A stretch of DNA of 64,000 nucleotides from Hormiphora californensis (taxonomy: Eukaryota > Ctenophora > Tentaculata > Cydippida > Pleurobrachiidae): contig CM035356.1 in assembly GCA_020137815.1 (NCBI GenBank), forward strand, positions 759,001 through 823,000, given 5' to 3'. Position numbers and translations under genes: made by a program. The first letter of the stretch is position 1. The number at the start of each line of letters is the position of its first letter. The notes beneath the pieces are model-generated. The model did not search any database, was not told the origin of the DNA, and saw only the letters and a list, made by a program, of their open reading frames with translations. This document shows, piece by piece, positions 54,473 through 64,000 of this stretch.

Positions 54473-57400
54473 TTCTCTTTCTCTCTCTCTCACTCAATCT
54501 TTATCTCTTTCACTCAGTTTGTTTCCAAAATCATCTAATAAAATTAGATGACTGCTTTTACATGCTCTATTACACAACAATAATGTTAAAGATTCTTTCA
54601 CTTTTTAGTTACACTTAGCGTGCCTCGCAGGCTTGGCAGCTAAGTAAAAGGATCTACCTCGACCTGTCGGTCTCGGTTCATTATTGTTGTATTTAGAGCA
54701 CTCGGCCTTCGGCCTCGTGCACTAAAAAGTAATAGACCATTTTAACCAGTCATCTAATCATATAGTAACTCTGTTGTCATGGTAACTCTGTTGTCTAGTA
54801 ACTCTGTTGTCTAGTAACTCTGTTGCCTAGTAACTCTGTTGTCTGGTAACTCTGTTGTCATGGTAACTCTGTTGTATTGACGTAGAGTTCTGAATCTAAC
54901 TTTCTAAAATACTGCCCTCCCTCCAGAAAACAGCTCACAGACGAAGTTGCAATGTTGGAGCAGGAGAACAAAACCATACGCGAAGGTAACTGCATAACAA
55001 TGAGGATCTCTCTTCCCCTTTCTCCAAACTCCTCAGCTCTCTTTTATCTCTCTCTTCCTCCTTCTCTCTCTCTCTCTCTTTCTCTCTCCCTCCCATTAGG
55101 GTCAGCATTTTCTGTTGGCTTTGCATAAACCATATGTAATCATCTCACCCTCATCCCTCTGGCCCCTATAACAATGTATGATGCTTTACAATAATGCATT
55201 ATCCAGAGATCTGTCAGGCCAATGCTCTGACAGCCAGAGACCTAATACCTATAATCATAATCATATAATCACCCACTCACTCCCCTATCCTAGAGTACTT
55301 GGAGTATTACACACTGGCCGTGCAACAAGAGGATCAGATCCAGGTGCTGAAGGATGAATTCGAACGGAAGAAACGAGAACTAGAGGTCAGTAAATAATTG
55401 GGCTAAATATAGCAAATAGGGGTCAGTAAAAACAATTAAATTGGGCTAAATATAACAAAAGGGGTCTAAAGCTGCAGCAGTAGACAGCGGCCAATTTCTT
55501 TTGCCAATCACCTCTTCTACAGAACTAATACAATGGTAAAAGAGATGAAGAGAGAGAGAGAGAGAGTGAGAGGAATGAAGAGAGAGTGAGAGAGTGAGAG
55601 GAATGAAGAGTGAGAGAGTGAGTGAGAGAGAGAGTGAGAGAGATAGTGAGAGATAGTGAGAGAGAGTGAGTGAGAGAGAGAGAGTGAGAGGAAGGAAGAG
55701 TTAGAGAGAAAAAGACGTGTCACAAAAAGGGTGGCCACAAAAAGAGTGGTCCGAAGAAAAATGGCTGGACAGGAGAAAGGGGGTTTAGAAAGAAAGGGGG
55801 ACAATGAATTATGGAAGTTGTTGTGCAAATTGCCCCAGCTGGCCAGTATAAATTATAAGTTACAACTGCAGCTTAAAACTTTCGTTTTTGACTCCTTTAG
55901 CATCCCCACCTCCCCTCCCTAATCCCCTTCCATGTCCCCTCCCCTTGATCCCCTCCCTCTTTCTCTCTCCTCTGATCTATTAAATAACACGATTATTGCA
56001 GGACGCGAAGCTCGACACTCACTATGTGAAAGAAGAGATGAACCTGGCCCACAAAGATATCAAGGAGCTGGAGGATGAGTTAGCAGATGCAAGAAGAATG
56101 GTAAGTCTAGAAATTCAAATTAAGATTCAAGATCCAAGATTCAACTCTATAAAACAGCCCTTTTAAAAATTAGGCAAAGTATTTGAATATTATGGTCTTC
56201 TAAAACAAACCCTGTTATTTTGCTTTTTGTATACGTGCGAAAGAGCAAAGCACGGAAAGTTTATTGTTTTTGACCGAATAGAAACGTGTTTCACAGTTAA
56301 ATAAAAGCTGTTTTAGCCAAATTATTTACCACGTGTTCCCAGATTCACGATCTCCGTAACCGACCAATGGCAGTGCTGGCAAGCGCCAAGGATGGGAAGA
56401 AGTTCAACGCAGCAAACGCAGATCGCCTACAAAAGGAGCTGGAGATGATGATCAGTAAGTGATGAGAGAAAGATAAAGTAGAAGGAGCTGAGCGATAGAG
56501 AGATAGAGTGAGAAAGAGACAGTGATCAGAGAAAGACCGATCTGAAACAGCAAAGTTCGGATAGAGAGAAATTTCGAAGTAGCACGTAGCAGAGCTCATG
56601 AGATAGCGGTTATAGACTGAGTCTCAAATAATGACTCATCATGTAATGAGTGCGGCTATTATAGGGACTGCACCTATAAGTAGACATCTTTTTTCTCTCT
56701 TTCCCTCCCTCGCTATCTATCCGTTTTCTTCCTGTCTCGTCTCTTTCATTCTCTCTCAAGTCTCAACTAACTCTCAATTTCTAATTATCTTTCCCATAAA
56801 TGAAGCGAATAATTATACAGCATAATTAACAATTATTAACTTGATTATAACCATACTACGCGGCCAGGTAAGAATGAAGAACTGGAATTGTTAAACGATG
56901 ACTTCCTGGAGTTGGAATGCCGGTGGGAGGCGGAGCAAAAGAGAAGAATGTTCTACGAAGAACAGGTATGAAACATAGAAATAATTTTATGTGATACTGC
57001 TGTCTGCTATAACATAGCGAGTAGGGTCCTGGGTCCCCAAACGGGATTCACTCCCATGGCAACCACTCTAATCATATCTAGTCAAACCTCCCAGTCCGAG
57101 AAGTACCCCAACCCCAAACTTGTTGAGTAACACCCCCTCCCCTCTCCCCAGTCCTTGTTGAGTAACACCCCTCCCCCCTCAGTCCAAGAAGGAGGAGATG
57201 AAAGCAAGGGAGATGTCTGAGCAGCTCTACATGCTGATGACTAACGACCTAACACCTCAGTCACTAAAGGTAATTACACTCGGGCCCCAATTTACCGGGA
57301 GGTACTCATATATTGCAGTATGAGTACCTCAAGGTAGTATGATAATGCATAGAAAGGGGTCATGTATTTTTATGTGGATATTATTATAATAGCCATGATG

Positions 57401-57960
57401 TCTCGTTCAGAAACTGCCTTATAGAAAACTGAGAACAAAAGTAAGAACATTGAAGACTGTTCAATGAACAGTGGGAGAGATGGTTTTGTTAGCCACATGT
57501 GTCCTGCAATTGTCTTAATTTAGAATTGGTACCGGAAGCACACACAGGAACACAGTATGGAGGTTGACACCATGCTATTATCATTTATTATCATTATATA
57601 ATGTCCGCTGCTGCTATGAGTTAGTTCAGCTGCCGGTGTTGTAAGATCGCTATACCAATATGGAAATAATCAATATGATAATATCATAGGATATGATATT
57701 TGCATTGAGTAAGTTACTCAACAATATAATATAGGGTATGCAAATTATGATAAACGTGCATAAGGAATAATTTAGTCCAAAAACCAATTAAATAAATTAG
57801 TTTGGATGCCCGGGCCCATGTGGTGTCACGGGGGTAACACCTTTAGGCTACTGCCATAATTAACGGCATATCTCGTTAATTGTTAATTGTTATCCTTAAC
57901 AATCTGTATATCTCTATCTATCTCTCTCATTCTCTCTCTCACTCTCTCTCACATACTATT

Positions 57961-57994
<34 letters not shown>

Positions 57995-60900
57995 ACTGTT
58001 TCTTTCACTATATCTCTCTTTTTTCTCTCTCTCCTCTTATTTATCTCTTCGTCTTTCTTGATTATATCGCACTCTTTCTATCCTAATTTCCTTTGCCTTC
58101 ATCTCTCCCGATATCCATCATTTATGACAGTAGCCTAAAGGTGTTACCCCCGTGACACCACATGGGCCCGGGCATCCAAACTAATTTATTTAATTGGTTT
58201 TTGGACTAAATTTCTGCTCTTTTTGGTGTAAAATAGAAAAAGCTATTTTTTTCTGATTTCTGCATATTTTCGAATTTGAATAATTCACAAATATACGAAT
58301 AACAACTAAACGGTGAGAGATACGACTTTTTGTCAGGGGGACGACCCCCCATAAATCGACTATTTTGCGCCGGAATATGTCCATGAAAACGTTCTAGGAC
58401 CAGCTGAAGTAGAAATATTCAGAATATGCATTAAATCATGAACCGGTGCATAAATATGCAAATAACGGCATAACGGTGCGAGATAGAGATTTTTGTCCCG
58501 AGTAAGACCCCCCATAAATCGACTATTTTGCGTCGAAATATGTCCATGAAAACGTTCTAAGACCAGCCGAACTGGAAATATTTAGAATATGCATAAAATC
58601 ATGAATCGGTGCATAAATATGCAAATAACGGCTAAACGGTGCGAGATACGACTTTTTGTTCGGGGGACGACCCCCCATAAATCGACTATTTTACGTCGAA
58701 ATATGTCCATGAAAACATTATAGGACCAGCTGAAGTGAAAATATTGAAAATATGCATGAAATCGTGAATAGGTGCATAAATATGCAAATAACGGCTTAAC
58801 GGTGCGAGATAGAGATTTTTGTCCCGAGTCAGACCCCCCATAAATCGACCATTCCGCGTCGACTAAGACCGGTTTCAAGTCTTTATGACCTTCGAGTCGT
58901 GTCATATCGCAACCATGGTTAAAATGAATATTAAATGACTAATTAATGAATAATTAATGAACTATGGCGATTTCGAAGTTCTCACACAGCTATTACCGAG
59001 CGCAATGATGTAAGGAACCACTGTTCCAAACGGCAAGTCTCTACTATTTGTGGTTTAGGAGAACACTCAAAGATAAAAAAGCGTCCTCCCCCCTCCCCTC
59101 CTTTACATTTTTGCATTTTGGGACCCCTCTGGCAAATTTTTACCTTACATCCGATCGTTCTGAAAATTTGCATGCCTCTTCTCCTATATGAGGGCACTCG
59201 GAGTACAAAATTTCAGCTCTCTACTTCATCTGGAACATGCTTTTTTAAAGCATCAAAAACCTCGAAATCTGCAATGGTATATAGTAGCACTGGCAGTTTC
59301 ACGCGCTTGTGTGTAGAAGTGTTGCGTGTGCTCTCTCTTTTGTTTTTTGAGTTAGAGGGTATTTCTAAGGTGGGGGCTCTGCCCCCACACCCCCGTTTAT
59401 GGTGGGGGCTGTGCCCCCACACCCCCCTTTTGGGCCCGGGGCACTTGCCAGTGCTATGACAAAGCAGCGGCAATATATGCGATATATAATTGGCGATAAA
59501 CACATGTGTTGTGTTTTGAACCCAAGTTCCACGTGGCCAGAATAGCACGATCCTAATACATCACAACCCCCTCCCCCTCCCAATATATCACCCCCCCCCC
59601 CCCCCCTCCCAATATACCCCCCCCCCCCCCAATATATGACCCCCCCCCCCCAGGAGAAGATAATGACACATGATCCCACTTCCACGGATGCCCTTCCCAA
59701 GTTATCCTGGATCCCAACTGAACGCCCTCCTAACTGTCTTTGTAGCGGCTGGCCTTGTTACCAGAGGAGAAGGTGCCCAAACAAAGCGAGATATTCAAAC
59801 TAGGATGACCTCAAGGCGGGCAATTACACACCTGAAAATGGTACGTGTGTGTGTTCTGAACCTCAGTTCCAAGGGATCATATAGTTAGAGAAAGGGTAGC
59901 TGTGAGGGAATCAAACCCTTACTAGTTCCATTGCTATGATTATGAAGTATATATGGAATTATAAATTGAGTTTAATTAATTATAAAATGTCAAATGATTA
60001 TTATACAATCTCCTTCCCATAGTTGCTGATTTCCTGGTGACTAAGACCAAGTCTATTGGAGCTGAGGTAGGATCCCCCACCAGTGCCATAGCTCCAGGAC
60101 TCACCTTCAGTGGTGATGGACCGGCACCTCCACCCCCACCTACTGTGGCCCCTAATGCCCCTAAAGCGCCCCCTCCACCCCCACCACCACGAGGAGCCCC
60201 ACCAGCACCCAAACCCCCTAATGCACCTAAACCACCCTCCGCTCCTCCCGCCCCAAGGCCTCCTAATGCTCCAAAGGCACCGCCAGTACCAGGTAATCTT
60301 TGGTGTTGGTACTCAACGTGATTTAGTTAGGGATGATAACGTCTAGTAACTATGTAGTAACTAACGTCTGAGTGAAACTATAATATCTTGTTTCTGTTTG
60401 TAACTTTGCAACACTCCCCCATCTCCCAGGTGCCCCACCAGCCCCACGGCCGCCTAACGCCCCGCCACCACCTCCTCCTCCACCCCCTCCTCCGGGTGCA
60501 GCTGTCCCTATCCTGGATAGTCGTCTCCTCTCGGATTCCGCCCCAACGGATGCCCCCACCGCACCTGGCTCGTTTGTACCCCGGGGCAACTTGGAGGCAC
60601 TAAAGAATAGAAAGGGTAATTATACGAACTTTGCAACATTCAGTTGTATCTCGCTAGTTTTCTATTCCTTCATTTGAATCTGTGATCTTGATACCCCCGC
60701 TCCCACCTTCCAACCACTTTATCTCTCCAGGAAGGAAGGCAAGACCGGGAGCAGATAAGCCCAAGAAAAGGATGCTAATGACAGGGCCCAACAAGCCTCT
60801 GAAAGTGTTCAACTGGGTGAAACTTCCCGAAGCTAAAGCGGCTAATTCTATTTGGAAGGATGTCGATGAAGTCGATGTAAGCATACAAGTTGTATTTTGT

Positions 60901-61060
60901 GATAATCAGTTAATTAACTAATTATTTTATGGCTTTTGTGATGTGTAATCAGTTAACTAATTAGTTTGTGAACTAATCCCGGTTATTATCCCTTCAGCTG
61001 ATATATCGCCTCAACTTGAATGAGATAGATGAGTTATTCCAGTCGAAGAAAGTAACCAAG
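49877..61060 (+). CDS. Formin (DAAM-like FH1-FH2), incomplete FH2
   Basis: Exons with matching phases: 49877-50238, 50596-50640, 51171-51211, 51407-53930, 54927-54985, 55294-55385, 56002-56100, 56343-56454, 56868-56965, 57183-57269, 59654-59840, 60023-60292, 60430-60615, 60731-60876, 60998-61060. Start MEERRKASTLPPRPPPGKK; basic/proline N-terminus; a large exon with FRKQSNAESDS repeats and an alpha-helical block (52750-53400); six small coiled-coil exons; two FH1 exons (PPAPKPPNAPKPP, NAPPPPPPPPPPPG); then FH2 start (KPLKVFNWVKLPEAKAANSIWKDVDE, RLNLNEIDELFQSKK). Formins nucleate and elongate actin filaments. Only about 70 residues of the ~400-residue FH2 are found; the rest is not seen before 64000. 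One frame break sits near 59800. The formin call rests on FH1 plus FH2 start; the subfamily is tentative. Confidence 0.75.
50685..50738. repeat. Perfect 54-bp palindrome
   Basis: ACCAAAATATTCATTGATGT continues through CCATATATGG with no loop; both halves are exact reverse complements. In a formin intron. Confidence 0.95.
50750..50797. repeat. Perfect 48-bp palindrome
   Basis: CTTGTTCGACAAATAATTGA continues through CATATATG with no loop; exact. It lies 11 bp after the 54-bp palindrome. Confidence 0.95.
51003..51080. repeat. (GA)n microsatellite before a 41-bp exon
   Basis: GA-rich run upstream of the formin micro-exon 51171-51211; complementary in type to the CT run that follows that exon. 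Confidence 0.9.
51241..51352. repeat. (CT)n microsatellite after a 41-bp exon
   Basis: CT/TCTA run in the intron 51212-51406. The LSLSLS frame across it is an artefact of reading through this intron. Confidence 0.9.
53931..54926. repeat. Formin intron with (GA)n, (TG)n, (CT)n and a 20-bp tandem repeat
   Basis: (GA)n at 54163-54233, (TG)n at 54236-54262, (CT)n at 54431-54494, so one intron holds both strands of the same repeat. GTAACTCTGTTGTCxTG units, seven copies, occupy 54764-54875. No exon is seen. Confidence 0.85.
57771..58210. mobile_element. 440-bp MITE, 83-bp perfect inverted ends
   Basis: Arms 57771-57853 and 58128-58210, starting TTTAGTCCAAAAACC and rich in GGATGCCCGGGCCCATGTGG, enclose a CT-rich middle. 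In the formin intron before the FH1 exons. Target duplication unclear. Confidence 0.85.
58215..58865. repeat. ~163-bp tandem repeat, about four copies
   Basis: ATGTCCATGAAAACG recurs near 58376, 58541 and 58703, and ACCCCCCATAAATCGAC near 58345, 58508, 58670 and 58834. It directly follows the MITE. Confidence 0.88.
58866..59653. other. Intron remainder with GGGGGC hairpins and poly-C
   Basis: Two adjacent copies of GGTGGGGGCTxTGCCCCCAC (about 59370 and 59402), each a hairpin, then a (CCCC)n/CAATATA array at 59565-59652 that forms the pyrimidine tract of the next formin exon. No gene. Confidence 0.7.
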
Positions 61061-61598
61061 GTATGACGTCATCATGTGTTTTGTTGTCATGGATACAGAT
61101 ACACATGATCATATCTTGTATTTGTCTGTTGTCATGGATACAGATTCACATGATCATATCTTGCATTTGTCTGTTGTCCTAGTGTTGTCATCTAGATCCT
61201 TCAAAACCACCACTGCAGCAGCAGAGACAAAGTTCAAAACACAAATATTTCATAATATGAAAATTGTTCAAAGTTCAAATAAACAAAACTCAAAAAGATC
61301 AACTTAACAAAAAACACTTTTTACCAACAAAAGTTCTCACTCACACAAACACTCAAATAAAAATTTAACTTTAAAAATTCTGAAAAAAATAAACCGCCAC
61401 ACACACACACGACCACATTGGATTTAAACCCAGTTCAAAACACTCTCCATACCAGCACACGCACCTTCACACACCTGCACACAAAATCAATTCAAATAGT
61501 GTCCCCTAGTGTATTGTTAATCCGTCGCATAGCGACTATAAAAGAGCTTGGCAGCTGCCAATTAATTGTCCTAAGGGGGGCTAGATAGTGTGTGACAT
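61061..61598. other. Spacer after the last formin exon found
   Basis: Contains two GTCATGGATACAGATxCACA copies (61086 and 61131). A possible acceptor at 61194 leads to a short frame without FH2 similarity, so it is not annotated as an exon. Confidence 0.5.
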
Positions 61599-62329
61599 CT
61601 AGTGTTGGTTCCTTCTCGTCTTATCAGCAGATCGCTTTCCAAATCCAAATCGTGGTTTGAAGAAGAAGGCAGCAGAATCTTCAGGTTCCTCAGTTGCACT
61701 TTCCTCTACACCTCGTCGTACTTTTCGTGGTCGGAAGAAGAAGGCACCTTCATCAGCAGGGGCAGCAGTTCCCTCAACTCCCCTCTTCTCCACAGATCGC
61801 TTTCCAAAGGCAGGCTTGAAAAAGAAGGCAGCTGAATCTTCGGGGGACTCCGTGGCTTGTTCCTCGACTCCCCTTTTCACGACTGCTCGTCGGAAGGCAG
61901 GCTTGAAGAAAAATGCTCCGGCATCTTCAGGTTGATTCAGTGCCCGTCCTCAACATCCCCTCTTCTCAACAGATCGCTTTCCGAAGGCAGGCTTGAAGAA
62001 GAAGGCAGCAGAATCCTCAGGGGTCTCAGTTCCACTCTCAATGCCTCGTTTGACAAGGTGTTCTGGCTGCTCGGTCGTGTACTCAGCAACTCCTCTCTTC
62101 ACGGTCACAGATCCTCTTTCCGAATCGGGGCTTGAAGAAGAAATGCAGCAGAGTCCTCGGGTTCCTCAGTGGCATCATCTCCAGCTGCTCTTTTCACTTT
62201 AGGTTTCATGAAGAAGCCCTCCTTGGTTGTTGTTGTTGTTGCTTGTTGGTTCCTCAAGGGCAGCAGCATCAGTCGTAAGTGGTACAGGATCACCAGAGTC
62301 AGGATCAGGATATCAGTAGACAGCATCAT
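61599..62329 (-). CDS. Neuropeptide precursor with repeated FFFKPxF-amide peptides
   Basis: Starts MMLSTDILILTLVILYHLRL, a plausible signal peptide, followed by EGFFMKPKVKR. Then come repeated units: an acidic spacer (EEPEDSAA, TPEDSAA, QPEDAGA, SPEDSAA, ADEGA), a core FFFKPAF, FFFKPRF or FFFRPR, and a cleavage site (GKR, RR or VRR). Most copies have glycine before KR, so prohormone convertase cleavage plus amidation would give ...FFFKPAF-amide and ...FFFKPRF-amide. The last copy is FKPRFGFGKR, and the frame ends NQH and TAG. Frame breaks near 62138 and twice near 61940-61965 interrupt the array, which otherwise keeps repeat register. I do not recognise this family. A repetitive non-hormone secreted protein is the alternative, but dibasic sites with glycine in every other unit argue against it. 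Confidence 0.8.
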
Positions 62330-63513
62330 AGTAGTTAGATGTAGCTGGAGAGAGCTCAGTAGTAGTTGTTGTAGTTGTTGTAGAATGGTTGGAATGAATC
62401 TGTAGTTCGGTGGGGCCTGCTCATATACCAGGAGGACAGGAATCAGCCAGCCAATGAGAGGAGACTTTGTAATGTTCAGGAATAGATTGACACACGGTGT
62501 GCTGCAGTTGCCAAGTGGTGCTAATTACCCAGCTCTCTGCAGCAGCTTGTTGTAATCTGCAGTTTTTGGAACGAGGTGGAGGTGGTGCAGTAGTAGTTGG
62601 AGGAGGAGCTCACAATTAATAATGACGTACTCTGTAGAAAACACAAAATGACGTTCTCTCAGGAAAAAGGATAGAGAGAATGAGAGGTATGGGTGGTGAG
62701 AGGTATAGAGAGAGGGGGGAGGGAACCTGTTATTAGGTCATAGAGGATAGGTCACGTTTTTCGGTATTAGAAATTAGTTGGCCCCTCTCCCAAACCTATC
62801 CAGTCTTGTAACACAAGGATGATAATTAACATGAGCCGCTAGTGCTGTAATGTCTAGGCACTTCTTCCGGTGACTTGACTGAGAGTTACTCTCCCTCTAT
62901 TCAGATAGGAGGTGGCTGCCAAACTAATTTCAAATGCCTGGCACCTGCACAATCCTCACGTGCCAGAATGTCGATTAGTAATCCGGAGTCGCCTAGTTTC
63001 CCCTGACACATAATAACCACGGCACGTGTGTCATATAGTAGCCCCTGACTCGGATTCAGATGCAATTCATAGTATTACAAGGGTGTCGCGGCTAGGATCT
63101 AATAGAAGGGTGTCTCCTACAGGTTTCAGAACCCAACCTTGACAAATTGCACTATGAGGTAATATTGTGAGATGTTCATGCACCAACCATGACGTATCTT
63201 AGGTTGCTATCATGACGTCCCTAGCGAACAATGCCATGACGTACATTCTGGAATGTTTCCAAAAGTGCCCAATGCGATTGTGAATGGCGAAGATAATGTT
63301 TTTAATTTCCGACCAATTTCCAATACTGGAACCTCTACAACAAAATAAAAGACGGTGTTTTTTGGTTTTAAAAGTTTTTCAAGTTTTTCGGTATGTACAA
63401 GTTATTTACAAGGGGGGTTTATTTACAATTTGCTCTGAAAAACCAGAGCGGAGGTTTTTGGAAAACAGCTGGCCGGATATCAGAGGACCAGCCTCAATAC
63501 ACAGTGTCCGTGT
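62330..63513. other. Spacer between alpha-tubulin 3' end and the neuropeptide gene
   Basis: Holds the upstream region of the neuropeptide gene and the 3' untranslated region of alpha-tubulin. No gene is seen. Confidence 0.6.

Positions 63514-64000
<487 letters not shown>

Noticed and set aside
61194-61307. Next formin exon after 61060
   Set aside because: An acceptor-like AG exists, but the frame has no FH2 similarity and stops quickly.

Overview
This is animal nuclear DNA. Genes are split by short GT-AG introns (roughly 35 bp to 2.5 kb), and the families are metazoan or strongly expanded in metazoans: filamin repeats, an SRCR plus Ly6/uPAR protein, an SLC4A11-like transporter, the tubulin deglutamylase AGBL5, a class C GPCR, a formin, an amidated-neuropeptide precursor and alpha-tubulin. 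Gene spacing is compact, and introns are full of (GA)n, (CT)n, (GACA)n and (TTTG)n microsatellites, foldback/MITE-type DNA elements and two LINEs. An invertebrate, possibly a non-bilaterian, fits best, but I cannot name the phylum from the sequence.

Layout. 1-8274 (+): 3' part of a filamin-repeat gene, with many reading-frame breaks in its first half and a clean 1100-codon stretch afterwards. 9203-12097 (+): an SRCR + Ly6-type extracellular protein. 12460-15383 (-): SLC4A11-like transporter, also frame-broken, with a 1550-bp near-perfect foldback element 35 bp upstream of its ATG. 16970-20207: no gene seen. 20208-26153 (-): AGBL5/CCP5 in 15 exons. 26830-29243 (-): an F-box/LRR gene whose last codons are split by a 921-bp tandem-repeat element with a 5-bp target duplication. 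29801-37437: an element with inverted ends that holds a CR1-type LINE and a 5'-truncated L2/CR1-type LINE. 37982-39229 and 45861-46440: two inverted copies of a non-autonomous element with 9-bp target duplications (Mutator-like). Between them, 39450-44961 (-): a 12-exon class C GPCR. 49877-61060 (+): a DAAM-like formin that stops early in its FH2 domain. 61599-62329 (-): a secreted precursor of repeated FFFKPxF-amide peptides. 63514-64000 (-): C-terminal part of alpha-tubulin, cut by the window edge.

Working together: alpha-tubulin ends in a glutamate-rich EEY tail, the kind of substrate on which AGBL5 acts, and a perfect RFX X-box-like palindrome lies upstream of AGBL5. A second X-box-like site lies 36 bp before the formin gene's proposed start. 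Filamin and formin are both actin organisers. The neuropeptide precursor and the class C GPCR are both signalling genes, but nothing in the sequence ties one to the other.

Main candidates for something new: the FFFKPxF-amide precursor; the F-box gene whose acidic tail is displaced by a repeat element; tandem repeats built from splice-boundary sequences in two genes; complementary simple repeats flanking tiny exons; and a pair of perfect palindromes 11 bp apart. Several genes carry single-base frame breaks while others are clean. Without read data I cannot tell assembly error from gene decay.
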